Assembly: GCF_000007905.1 (NCBI RefSeq)
Contig: NC_004917.1
Location: 1,240,001 to 1,304,000 of the forward strand
DNA from: Helicobacter hepaticus ATCC 51449
GTDB lineage: Bacteria; Campylobacterota; Campylobacteria; Campylobacterales; Helicobacteraceae
Reading direction: 5' to 3'
Length of the DNA: 64,000 nt
Part shown: in pieces, positions 25,773 through 35,809 of the stretch
Layout: each line of letters begins with the position of its first letter
Position numbering within the stretch: the first letter of the stretch is position 1
The notes under the pieces: model-generated
The model's input: only the letters and a program-made list of their open reading frames with translations
The model's database searches: none
Told to the model about the DNA's origin: nothing
Made by a program: the position numbers and the translations under genes

Positions 25773-26978
25773 CTAGTCTTTAAGCTGTGAAACGATAGCT
25801 CTTGTATCTCGTGCGATGACAAGCTCTTCATTTGTAGGAATCACACACACTTTCACTTTAGAGTTTGCAGTAGAGATGATTGCCTCTTGCCCACAGATAT
25901 TATTTGCCTCCTCATCAAGCTCTACACCCAAGAATTCTAAATGTTTTACAATCATACCGCGTATAAATTTTGCATTTTCACCCACTCCTGCACAGAAACT
26001 CACAGCATCTACTCCATTCATCGCCGCACAATATGCGCCTACATATTTCATTACACGATAAGCAAAAGCAAGTCGGGCAAGTTTGGCGCGTTCATTTCCG
26101 CCTAAATCTGCATCAAGCAAATCTCTAAAATCACTTGATACGCCAGAAATACCTAACACACCGGATTTTTTATTTAAAACATTTAAAATGCTTTGAATAT
26201 CTAAATCTTCACGTTTTGAGATGTATTCTAAAATTGCAGGGTCTAAATCTCCACAGCGAGTTCCCATAATCAAGCCCTCCAATGGCGTTAGTCCCATACT
26301 TGTATCTACACATTTACCATTTTTAATCGCCGAGATAGATGAACCATTGCCTAAATGACATACGATGATTTTAGAATTATGATAATCAAGCCCCAAAAAT
26401 TCTGTTGTGCGTTGAGAGACATATTTATGGCTTGTCCCGTGGAATCCATACCTTCGCACTTTGTGTTTTTCATACCATTCATAAGGCACACCATAAGTGT
26501 AGGCTTGTGGTGGCATACTTTGATGAAATGCTGTATCAAAAACTGCCACCATAGGAGTATTTGGCATTTTTTGCTTACAAACATCAATACCCATAAGGTT
26601 TGCTGGATTATGTAGTGGTGCTAAATCTGAACATTCTTTGATATGTGCAATAACCGTGTCATTAATGAGCACAGATTCTTTAAAAAATTCTCCTCCGTGA
26701 ACGACACGATGTCCAATGGCACGAATATCATCAAGCGAGCTAATTGCTCCATTTTGCTTATTTGTAAGAGCTTCTAGCACCATTTCAATGGCTTTAGTGT
26801 GATTTGGCATAGCTTCTTTTTTCTCACTTTTTTTGCCCTCTTTATTTTTATATTGTAAGACTGAACCCTCAATACCGATTCTATCGCATATACCATTTGC
26901 TAAGACTTTTTCTGTGTCAGTGTCTATAAGCTGAAATTTTAAAGATGAACTCCCACAATTAATGACTAAAATATTCAT
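25773..26978 (-). CDS. ackA: Acetate kinase AckA
   Basis: AckA interconverts acetyl phosphate and ADP with acetate and ATP. The 401-residue protein has the N-terminal VINCGSSSLKFQL, the HRVVHGGE motif, RRYGFHGTSHKYVS and the ATP-binding CHLGNGSSISAI. GTRCGDLDPA and FCAGVGENA follow. Length is standard. It lies 19 bases after pta on the minus strand, the usual acetate-production pair, giving acetate and ATP from acetyl-CoA. Confidence 0.97.
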   Translation of the reverse strand: MNILVINCGSSSLKFQLIDTDTEKVLANGICDRIGIEGSVLQYKNKEGKKSEKKEAMPNHTKAIEMVLEALTNKQNGAISSLDDIRAIGHRVVHGGEFFKESVLINDTVIAHIKECSDLAPLHNPANLMGIDVCKQKMPNTPMVAVFDTAFHQSMPPQAYTYGVPYEWYEKHKVRRYGFHGTSHKYVSQRTTEFLGLDYHNSKIIVCHLGNGSSISAIKNGKCVDTSMGLTPLEGLIMGTRCGDLDPAILEYISKREDLDIQSILNVLNKKSGVLGISGVSSDFRDLLDADLGGNERAKLARLAFAYRVMKYVGAYCAAMNGVDAVSFCAGVGENAKFIRGMIVKHLEFLGVELDEEANNICGQEAIISTANSKVKVCVIPTNEELVIARDTRAIVSQLKD

Positions 26979-26997
26979 TTCTTCTCCTTGTATGAAT

Positions 26998-27993
26998 TTA
27001 TTTGGCTTGAAGTGCAGTAAGAGCTACTACACCCACTATATCATCAGCGCTACAACCACGTGAAAGGTCGTTGATAGGCGCACCCATACCTTGCGTGATA
27101 GGTCCATAGGCTTCCGCTTTTGCGAATCTTTGCACGAGTTTGTATCCAATATTTCCTGCATCTAAATCAGGGAATACAAGCACATTTGCTTTTCCTGCTA
27201 CATTTGAACCTTTTGCTTTAGAAGCACCTACACTTGGCACTATTGCTGCGTCTAATTGAAGTTCCCCATCAACTTTAAGATTCTTATCTAAACTCTTAGC
27301 AATTTTTGTTGCTTCAACGACTTTATCAACATCTGGGTGTTTTGCACTGCCATAAGTTGAATGACTAAGCATAGCTACCATAGGTTCTTCGTGCATAATG
27401 GACGCGAAGCTTTTTGCACTTGAAAGAGCAATATGTGCAAGCTCTTCAGCACTTGGATTTTGACAAAGTCCGCAATCAGAGAATACAAATGTGCCATTTA
27501 ATCCATAATCACATTGAGGCACTACCATTACAAAGAAACTTGATACAAGTTTAGAATCTGGAGCAGTGCCGACAATTTGTAGTGCTGCGCGCAATACATC
27601 AGAGGTTGCGTGAATTGCTCCTGCTACCATACCATCAGCCCTACCTGCTTTCACAAGTGCTGCGCCAAAATAGAGATTATCATTTACGAGGATTTCACGC
27701 GCCTTAGATTTATCCATACCCTTGTGAGCGCGCAATTTGACAAGTAATTCAATCAATTCATCAAGCAATGCGGTATCTGAAGAATGGAGAAAAGTCGCTT
27801 TTTTAAGCACTTGAGCATTATCTTGGTATGTGGAGAGGATTTGTTCTTGTTCTCCAATTAAAATAAGCTCTGCAAAGTCTTCATTTAGAATTTTTACCGC
27901 TGCCTCTATTGTCCTAGAATCTGATGTTTCAGGAAGAACAATCGTTTTTTTATTCTTCCTTGCCTGTGTTTTAATTGTATCAATAAAACTCAT
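26998..27993 (-). CDS. pta: Phosphate acetyltransferase Pta (short form)
   Basis: Pta converts acetyl-CoA and phosphate to acetyl phosphate and CoA. I chose the ATG at 27993 (331 residues, starting SFIDTIKTQ), because GGAGGAG precedes it; the frame stays open upstream. It is the short single-domain form, without the DRTGG and P-loop N-terminus of E. coli Pta. Visible family blocks are IVLPETSDSRTIEAA, DGMVAGAIHATSDVLRAALQ, LSHSTYGSAKHPD and FPDLDAGNIGYKLVQR. It forms an operon with ackA. Confidence 0.95.
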   Translation of the reverse strand: MSFIDTIKTQARKNKKTIVLPETSDSRTIEAAVKILNEDFAELILIGEQEQILSTYQDNAQVLKKATFLHSSDTALLDELIELLVKLRAHKGMDKSKAREILVNDNLYFGAALVKAGRADGMVAGAIHATSDVLRAALQIVGTAPDSKLVSSFFVMVVPQCDYGLNGTFVFSDCGLCQNPSAEELAHIALSSAKSFASIMHEEPMVAMLSHSTYGSAKHPDVDKVVEATKIAKSLDKNLKVDGELQLDAAIVPSVGASKAKGSNVAGKANVLVFPDLDAGNIGYKLVQRFAKAEAYGPITQGMGAPINDLSRGCSADDIVGVVALTALQAK

Positions 27994-28184
27994 AGCTACT
28001 CCTCCAAAATAAAAAAAGTTATTAAGATTCAATCATAAACTAAGTGTGTTTAATTTATACATATTAAAAAGTAGCTTACTACTCAATGTGTATTTTTGAT
28101 ACATTTTAGACAAGATTTTTTTATCTTTTTTATTTTTCTTTATTTAACCTTAATGCTTTTTTTGAATGAAAAATAATTGAGAAT

Positions 28185-30191
28185 TTATATTTTAAAAGTA
28201 TCAATCATCTCATTAAGTGTTTTTGTTTGTGTGCCAAGTGTGCCTGAACTTTTTTGCATTTTTTCATTAATCTCTACAATTTGTGCTACACAAGAGGCAA
28301 TCTTAATGCCATTATCTAAAATTTCTGATGTATTAGCATTGACTTTTTGCGCACCCTCTAAGTTAAGAAGTGATTTTTCCATTGCTTCTTGCACGATATT
28401 TGAGAGGGATTCTATATTGTTATGCATTATTTCGGATTGTTGTGTGAGATGATTCATAGATTGAGAGCTTTGCTCCATATCAGAGGAAATCTCATTGATA
28501 GATTGCAATATGGATTGAATAATGCTACTTGTTTCTGTAATGGATTTTTGAGTTCTCTCAGCTAGTTTTCTTACTTCATCTGCAACAACAGCAAATCCTC
28601 TTCCGTGTTCTCCTGCACGTGCAGCTTCTATTGCTGCATTAAGAGCAAGTAAGTTTGTTTGATCTGCTATATCGGTAATTGCTATAAGCACACTTTGAAT
28701 ATTTTTTGCTTCATTAGCAAGGGAGAGTATTTTTTCTACATTTTGATTTTCTTTTATTGTAAATTGCCCAATCTCCTCATTAATAGATTCTATGATATGT
28801 TTTGTTTGATTAACATCTAAAAGCACAGATTCTAATGTTTCCTTTGTTGCTTGAGAGAGTGTAATATTTTGCTCTATGATAGAGTAGCTTTTTTCTCCAA
28901 GTCCTGTGTTATTTTCAGAAATCTTAGCAATGTCTTTGGTGTTGCTATCAAGTTTGTGGGAAACATCTATAAGTATTTGTGTAATAGAGAGATTATTTTT
29001 TGTTTGTTTAATTACTTCTAAAAATACATTGTGAATATAGCGGATAAAAGCATTTACAGAATGTGCCATAGCAGAAATTTCATCATTGGCTAATACTTTA
29101 ATTTGCTCTCTTAAATCTTTATTTTGTGTAATATAAGCAAGTTTGGTATTGACATTGTTAAGTCGTGTGAGAATGTTTTTTACCACAATAAAGCATAAAA
29201 AGAGTGTAAATATCATAATAACACCCTCAAGTATAAGCCATTTAATAAACTCGTTTTGTAATGTTTGAATATGTTGAGTGATAAAGCTATCAAGCCGATG
29301 GGCGATAAAATCTTCCACTTCTTTAAGCACATTAATTTTTGTTGTAATGGTATCAAACCATACTTTTGGTTCAATCCCAAAATTTCCACTATGACGTTTA
29401 GAATGCAGAATCTCACGCATTTGTTGGACTTGTTCAAAGCTTGGATTTTTAATTGCATTTTTGTAAAAATCAATGCTCTCTTGTGAGGCAATTGAGAGAA
29501 AGAATTTTATATACGCATCTTGTTCGGCAATCAAAGAGACAACTTTATTATAATTATTATCATTTGGCACACCATTGTGGGTAAAGATACCATTAATAGT
29601 AGCGCGTTCTAGTCCTGCACGTTCTTTTGCATATAAAAAGCTTGTATAAGCGACCATAGACTTAGCAAGTTGTGCATCATAAATGATTTTTGTAGATTCT
29701 AAAACACTATCAAGTAAAAAAGCTATCGTAGAAGTATAATAGCCAATAACTTGTGGCGCTATATTGATTTTATCTTCAATAGATTTATCTGCATCATTGC
29801 GAATCTGCTGTATTTTTGCCACAGATTCTAAACCTTGATGAAGTTGTGTAAGGTAGCTTTGGGGTAAATTGCTGCTTTGAGAGAGCATATCGCTTAGAGC
29901 TTTATGTTCTTTATCTGTGAGTAGCCTCTGCCCTTTAAGCTCATTTGCAAATTTTGTGCCACTACTTGCGAGAAATCCAGCACTCATACCTCGTTCTTTT
30001 TGCATTTCGTGCACAAGTCTTGAGAGCTGTTCGGAGATGTGAATTTGTTTTTGTAGGTTTTGTGCTTGAGAGATAGAATCAAGCGTATAAGAAAACTGAA
30101 TAAAGAGAAAATATATAAGTGCAATAATGGGAATTGCTACAAGTGCAAGAATTTGAATCTTGATGCTTAAATGGCGAAGTGCAGAAGTCAT
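28185..30191 (-). CDS. Methyl-accepting chemotaxis protein with NIT sensor domain
   Basis: This is a 668-residue receptor. A membrane helix lies at about residues 10-32. The periplasmic region matches the nitrate/nitrite-sensing NIT domain: [20 protein letters not shown] and [21 protein letters not shown] second helix lies at about 315-335, then a HAMP-like linker. The cytoplasmic signalling domain contains [20 protein letters not shown] and [21 protein letters not shown] domains are thought to sense nitrate or nitrite; that this one does is inference. The tip is nearly identical at DNA level to the receptor at 53.5 kb. Confidence 0.9.
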   Translation of the reverse strand: MTSALRHLSIKIQILALVAIPIIALIYFLFIQFSYTLDSISQAQNLQKQIHISEQLSRLVHEMQKERGMSAGFLASSGTKFANELKGQRLLTDKEHKALSDMLSQSSNLPQSYLTQLHQGLESVAKIQQIRNDADKSIEDKINIAPQVIGYYTSTIAFLLDSVLESTKIIYDAQLAKSMVAYTSFLYAKERAGLERATINGIFTHNGVPNDNNYNKVVSLIAEQDAYIKFFLSIASQESIDFYKNAIKNPSFEQVQQMREILHSKRHSGNFGIEPKVWFDTITTKINVLKEVEDFIAHRLDSFITQHIQTLQNEFIKWLILEGVIMIFTLFLCFIVVKNILTRLNNVNTKLAYITQNKDLREQIKVLANDEISAMAHSVNAFIRYIHNVFLEVIKQTKNNLSITQILIDVSHKLDSNTKDIAKISENNTGLGEKSYSIIEQNITLSQATKETLESVLLDVNQTKHIIESINEEIGQFTIKENQNVEKILSLANEAKNIQSVLIAITDIADQTNLLALNAAIEAARAGEHGRGFAVVADEVRKLAERTQKSITETSSIIQSILQSINEISSDMEQSSQSMNHLTQQSEIMHNNIESLSNIVQEAMEKSLLNLEGAQKVNANTSEILDNGIKIASCVAQIVEINEKMQKSSGTLGTQTKTLNEMIDTFKI
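28546..28673 (-). repeat. Receptor signalling-tip segment, copy 1
   Basis: These 128 bases match 53693-53820 with eight differences by my alignment (about 94%). Both encode the conserved chemoreceptor hairpin tip. Conservation at synonymous positions suggests recent duplication or gene conversion. Confidence 0.85.
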
Positions 30192-30284
30192 ATTATTCCT
30201 TAAGGCAAAAATCAGAGTGCAAAGTCTAATGTATTGTGCCTTAAATTGTTATTACATTTTTTATGTTTTTTACTGATAGATTTG

Positions 30285-31631
30285 CTAAAGGTGGGAGAGG
30301 GCTTTGCCAAAAAGAAAATTATCTTTGCATTGAGTAATTTGCACACGATAGTATCCTTCTTTAAGGAGGAGCATTTGATTATTGCTATCTACAATTTCAC
30401 TATCATTTATCAGAATCTCCCCATCAATATCTTTGCCCCAAAGTTTTAATCGCGCTTTATAAAAATATTCACTTACTTCGCTTTTACCCTCAAGTATGGC
30501 ATCTACTTCTTGTCCTACAAGCGCAAGATTATGAGCTTTGTATTGAGATTGGATAATTTTATTAAGTGTATTGATACGTTGATTTGTTATTTTTGTGTTA
30601 GGACGATTGGGCATAGAATCCGCAGCAGTGCCTTCTTGTGGTGAGTAAGCAAAAAGATTAATCCTATCAAAAGCAAAAGATTCTATAAAATCGTGTAGTT
30701 CTAAAAAAGCCTTTTCATCTTCATTGGGGTGTCCTATAATAAAGCTCGTGCGCACAAAGTTATGTGGCACTGCTCGCATCGCATTAAGGAGTTCTAAATG
30801 AGTAGCTTTATCCGCACCGCGCCTCATAGTTTTAAGCATAGCATCTGCAATATGTTGGATAGGCATATCAAAGTAGGGGAGAAAGCTTTTTGATTGTGCT
30901 ATACTTTCTATGAGTTGAAGTGATGTGCTAGAGGGGTAAAGATAAAGGATTCTCGCACTTATAGGAAGATTAAGATTATCAACTGCACGGATAAGCTGCA
31001 TAAGCCCATCTTTTTGCCCTAAATCACGCATATATGAACTAGAATCTTGAGCGATAAAACTAAAATCTCTAAATCCTTGATTATAGAGATTTGTCAATTC
31101 TTTGAGTGTGGATTGCAATGTGCGTGAGTGGAGTTTGCCTTTAAATTGTGGAATCGCACAAAAGCTACAAGCTTGATTGCAACCTTCGCTTAGCTTGATA
31201 TAAGCGTGAAAAGATGAGCCAATAATCACGCGCTCATTGTGCTCATCTGCTAAAAAGACTTTAGCAGATTCTATACTGCGCCTTTGGGCTATCATACTAT
31301 CAATTTTGTCATAATCGCTTACACCTGTGATAATATCAATCTCTGGTATTTCTTCTTTAAGCTCTTTGGTATAACGCTCTGCAAGGCAGCCGCTTACTAC
31401 AAGCAATGCACCTCTCTTGCGATTGCTTGAAGCGTGAAAGATTGTTTGAATGCTCTCTTGCTTAGCAGATTCTATAAAACCGCAAGTATTAATGATAATC
31501 ACATCAGCATTCTCAAGCTCTTGTGTGAGGGTATAAGATTGTAATCGTCCAAGCATTACTTCAGAATCTACAAGATTCTTTGTGCAGCCAAGTGAGATGA
31601 GGTGGAGGCTCTGTCGTTCTCTAAAACGCAT
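30285..31631 (-). CDS. rimO: Ribosomal protein S12 methylthiotransferase RimO
   Basis: RimO is a radical-SAM enzyme that adds a methylthio group to an aspartate of ribosomal protein S12. The 448-residue protein has the auxiliary-cluster cysteines Cys16 (SLGCTKN), Cys50 (NTCGF) and Cys82 (SGCLAER), and the radical-SAM motif at Cys151, Cys155 and Cys158 (CNQACSFCAIPQ). A TRAM-like C-terminus follows. SLGCTKNLVDSEVMLG distinguishes RimO from MiaB. AGGAT precedes the start. It follows the receptor gene in map order but is probably a separate unit. Confidence 0.95.
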   Translation of the reverse strand: MRFRERQSLHLISLGCTKNLVDSEVMLGRLQSYTLTQELENADVIIINTCGFIESAKQESIQTIFHASSNRKRGALLVVSGCLAERYTKELKEEIPEIDIITGVSDYDKIDSMIAQRRSIESAKVFLADEHNERVIIGSSFHAYIKLSEGCNQACSFCAIPQFKGKLHSRTLQSTLKELTNLYNQGFRDFSFIAQDSSSYMRDLGQKDGLMQLIRAVDNLNLPISARILYLYPSSTSLQLIESIAQSKSFLPYFDMPIQHIADAMLKTMRRGADKATHLELLNAMRAVPHNFVRTSFIIGHPNEDEKAFLELHDFIESFAFDRINLFAYSPQEGTAADSMPNRPNTKITNQRINTLNKIIQSQYKAHNLALVGQEVDAILEGKSEVSEYFYKARLKLWGKDIDGEILINDSEIVDSNNQMLLLKEGYYRVQITQCKDNFLFGKALSHL

Positions 31632-31723
31632 TGTTTTTGAATCCTTTATAAAAATAAAAGACGCATTGTAGGCAAATTTGACTCAAATGTAACTTTATCA
31701 CAGAATTAATTTTTCTTATGAGA

Positions 31724-31729
31724 TACAAT
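31724..31729 (+). promoter_or_regulatory. Possible extended -10 (TATGAGATACAAT) for OMP gene
   Basis: TACAAT, preceded by TATG, lies 62 bases before the start at 31792, in the divergent gap with rimO. A second TATAAT at 31769 lies too close to the start codon to leave room for the ribosome binding site. Evidence is sequence resemblance only. Confidence 0.25.
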
Positions 31730-31791
31730 TCGCGCCTCAAATCATTTAAGATTTTGATTTGATATGCTTATAATCTTATAAAGGAGAGAAA

Positions 31792-33230
<1,439 letters not shown>

Positions 33231-33344
33231 TTATGCACTATTATACACTAGCTTGGTTATGTATAGACTAAAATATATTTGATTTTATTTTTTTGTAATT
33301 TTTGAAGGAATAAAATGTCTTTAAAATTTTTTAGGAGGAATCTT

Positions 33345-33731
33345 ATGAAAAAGTTAGGTTTGGTTGCTTTTACATTTTTGTTTGTAGGGTGTTTCTCAAA
33401 TTCGCCTACACCACAGCTAGAGCTAGAGAAAAATGTTGAGCGAAATATCGCAGAAAAAAATGAAGTTGTGTTCAAAGAGACTTATGGCAAGGTAGTTAAT
33501 GAAGTAGATGCTCAAAAGCTTAATGAATGCGTAGCAGCAGCACTTACTAAGCAACTTACACAAAATGAAAAACTTTTTTTGGGTGGTAGTGCTAAAGAAA
33601 GGCTAGAGACTAAAGATGCTTCAGAGTCTGCTTTAAAGAAAATAAGTATTACAAGCAGTGAATCTAAGGCTGCAATTAAAACTTGTAGCGCTGCTATTGG
33701 TGTGGCAAAAGCGATCGGTAAGATAAAGTAA
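33345..33731 (+). CDS. Small lipoprotein of unknown function
   Basis: I chose ATG 33345 because AGGAGGAAT stands directly before it, giving about 128 residues. It has a lipoprotein signal (KKLGLVAFTFLFVGC) with a lipobox ending in Cys. The mature part is helical and charged, with two more cysteines (LNECVAAAL and IKTCSAAIGVAKAIGKIK). No family is recognised. It is inserted between fabI and tpiA on the opposite strand. Confidence 0.75.
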   Translation: MKKLGLVAFTFLFVGCFSNSPTPQLELEKNVERNIAEKNEVVFKETYGKVVNEVDAQKLNECVAAALTKQLTQNEKLFLGGSAKERLETKDASESALKKISITSSESKAAIKTCSAAIGVAKAIGKIK

Positions 33732-33742
33732 AGGTTTTTGTG

Positions 33743-34450
33743 CTATTTACTAGCACGAATAATATCCGTAAAGCTTTGTATATTGAGGCTTGCAGAGCCT
33801 ACAAGCACACCATTTACGTAAGGAGTGCAAAGAATCTCTCTTGCATTTGTGGGATTCACACTGCCTCCATAAAGTAGCGGGGCACTTGTAAATGTAGCAA
33901 GCATCGAGTGAGTAGATTCTATTTGTTCTAAAGTCGCACTTTCACCTGTGCCAATAGCCCAAATAGGTTCATATGCAATAATAAGCTTAGGATAAGTGAT
34001 GTCAATACCATCTAATTGTGCACCTAGAAAGTCTTTGAGCGCATTTTTACCCTTTTGTCGCATACTCAAGGGCTCACCAATGCAGTAATATATTTCAAAT
34101 CCTGCTTCTGCATAGAATCTAAATTTTTTATTAATAAAATCTTGATTTTCACCAAAAAGTGTCCTACGTTCGCTATGCCCAATAATAAGGCGATTAATAT
34201 TAAATTCTTGGAGTTGGCTTAGTCCAATCTCGCCCGTGAATCCCCCATTTTGTGCAAAATACGCATTTTGTGCGCCGATATGAAAATGCTTAAAATTATT
34301 CGTAAGTAATGCCGTATGAGAAGGAAAAATATCTACTTGAAGATGAGATGATGTTTGCATATCTGTGAGTATAGAATCTAGCTCTTTTGCAAAGGTAGCA
34401 ACTTGAATGCGTGTGAGATTTGCCTTGAAATTACCAGCAATGATAGTCAT
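33743..34450 (-). CDS. tpiA: Triosephosphate isomerase
   Basis: TpiA interconverts glyceraldehyde-3-phosphate and dihydroxyacetone phosphate. The 235-residue protein carries Lys9 (AGNFKAN), the electrophile His92 in GHSERR and the base Glu161 in YEPIWAIGTG. The phosphate loop GGSVNP and GVLVGSASL follow. It is shorter than the usual 250 residues, as in other Helicobacter and Campylobacter. Confidence 0.95.
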   Translation of the reverse strand: MTIIAGNFKANLTRIQVATFAKELDSILTDMQTSSHLQVDIFPSHTALLTNNFKHFHIGAQNAYFAQNGGFTGEIGLSQLQEFNINRLIIGHSERRTLFGENQDFINKKFRFYAEAGFEIYYCIGEPLSMRQKGKNALKDFLGAQLDGIDITYPKLIIAYEPIWAIGTGESATLEQIESTHSMLATFTSAPLLYGGSVNPTNAREILCTPYVNGVLVGSASLNIQSFTDIIRASK

Positions 34451-34551
34451 AATATCCTCTCTTTAATTAATAAAGTATAAAAACAAAATTGTATCTTAAA
34501 GTTTTAAAGGTTTCAATTTAGACTTTATTTTAGATAATTTTTATTTTTAAA

Positions 34552-34563
34552 TAATTATAATTA
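34552..34563. promoter_or_regulatory. Possible Fur/PerR-type operator upstream of cytochrome c peroxidase
   Basis: TAATTATAATTA is a 12-bp palindrome in a very AT-rich stretch, about 40 bases before a TATAGT (34594-34599) that could serve as -10. Fur and PerR sites in this group are AT-rich inverted repeats, and peroxidase genes are often under their control. In such AT-rich DNA chance palindromes are common. Confidence 0.25.
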
Positions 34564-34626
34564 ATAACTATATTTTATTAAAATTAAAAAAAGTATAGTT
34601 TCAATATTATCAATTAAGGAGAGGTT

Positions 34627-35688
34627 ATGAAAACATATTTAGGAGTTTTGCTTGCCTTTAGTGTAATGCTCCAAGCTAATGATATGGTTTATGATAGTGC
34701 GCTTATTAAGAAAGCTAAAGAAGCAGGGCTTGTATCAATGCCTAGTGGGAAAAAGCTTAAGGATATCCAAATTCAAAAAGCCAAAGAATCTAAACTTGCA
34801 GAGGCTTATCCAAACAAAATGACAAAAGAACAAATTGAATTAGGCAAAAAGTTGTATTTTGACCCTCGTATTTCTAGTTCTAATCTTATTTCTTGTAACA
34901 CTTGTCATAATGTGGGACTTGCAGGTGTAGATATTGTGCCTGCAGCTATTGGGCATAAATGGACCCACAATCCCTCTCATTTAAATTCTCCAACGGTGTA
35001 TAATTCTGTGTTTAATAGTGCGCAATTTTGGGACGGGCGCTCTGCACATTTGGGAGACCAAGCTCAAGGACCAATCCAAGCTGCACCTGAAATGAATGCT
35101 CAACCCAAAGTTGTTGTTGCTAAGATTACTTCAATTCCAGCATATGTTGAGGAATTTAAAAAAGCTTATGGTAAAGATGTAAAGATTGATTTTAAACTCA
35201 TTGCTGATACAATCGCAATGTTTGAGCATACTTTAGTTACACCTGCTCGTATTGATAAGTTTTTAGACGGAAGCTCAAGGGCTTTAAACAAGGAAGAGCA
35301 AGAGGGTTTAAATATCTTTATTAATAAAGGTTGTGCTGCTTGCCATAATGGAGTGAATCTTGGTGGTTCAATGCAGGCTTTTGAAGTGGCAAAGAGTTAT
35401 AAATATAGAAAAGTTGGTGGCTTTGCAGGAAATAAACAAGGTTTGGTGAAAACACCTACATTGCGCAATGTAATGGAAACAATGCCTTATTTTCATAATG
35501 GGCAATTTTGGGATATAAAAGATGCCATTAAAGAAATGGGAGGAATACAGCTTGGCGTAAAAATTAGTGATGATGAGGCAAAAAAAATTGAAAGCTTTTT
35601 CAATACTCTTACAGGGGATAAACCTCAAATTATTTATCCTATGCTTCCAGCTGTAACAAATAAAACTCCAAAACCTACTTTTAGATAA
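34627..35688 (+). CDS. Di-heme cytochrome c peroxidase
   Basis: This periplasmic enzyme reduces hydrogen peroxide with electrons from cytochrome c. The 353-residue protein has a signal peptide (TYLGVLLAFSVMLQAN), a first heme motif CNTCH at residues 90-94 and a second CAACH at 236-240. The FWDGRSAHLGDQAQGPI block is typical of bacterial di-heme peroxidases. TPTLRNVMETMPYFHNG supplies a late conserved histidine. AAGGAGAG precedes ATG. A 14-bp hairpin with two AGAWTCT copies follows ten bases after the stop. Confidence 0.93.
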   Translation: MKTYLGVLLAFSVMLQANDMVYDSALIKKAKEAGLVSMPSGKKLKDIQIQKAKESKLAEAYPNKMTKEQIELGKKLYFDPRISSSNLISCNTCHNVGLAGVDIVPAAIGHKWTHNPSHLNSPTVYNSVFNSAQFWDGRSAHLGDQAQGPIQAAPEMNAQPKVVVAKITSIPAYVEEFKKAYGKDVKIDFKLIADTIAMFEHTLVTPARIDKFLDGSSRALNKEEQEGLNIFINKGCAACHNGVNLGGSMQAFEVAKSYKYRKVGGFAGNKQGLVKTPTLRNVMETMPYFHNGQFWDIKDAIKEMGGIQLGVKISDDEAKKIESFFNTLTGDKPQIIYPMLPAVTNKTPKPTFR

Positions 35689-35697
35689 TTTGCAGAC

Positions 35698-35733
35698 ATT
35701 TAAGATTCTACTTACTAGTGTAGAATCTTAAAT
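35698..35733. terminator. Hairpin made of an inverted AGAWTCT pair
   Basis: ATTTAAGATTCTAC and GTAGAATCTTAAAT form a perfect 14-bp stem around the 8-base loop TTACTAGT. It lies ten bases after the peroxidase stop codon and before polA. The position suggests a terminator although the following T run is short (GATTTTA). Confidence 0.65.
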
Positions 35734-35809
35734 GATTTTACAACATTTGCAAATACAATATTTTTCAGTTATGATTTCGCATTTTACCTCTCTAGCAAAG
35801 TGAGTTTAG

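Noticed and set aside
28033-28184. Possible small RNA between pta and the receptor gene
   Set aside because: The stretch is AT-rich with a weak TTTTTT run but no stable hairpin or promoter was visible.
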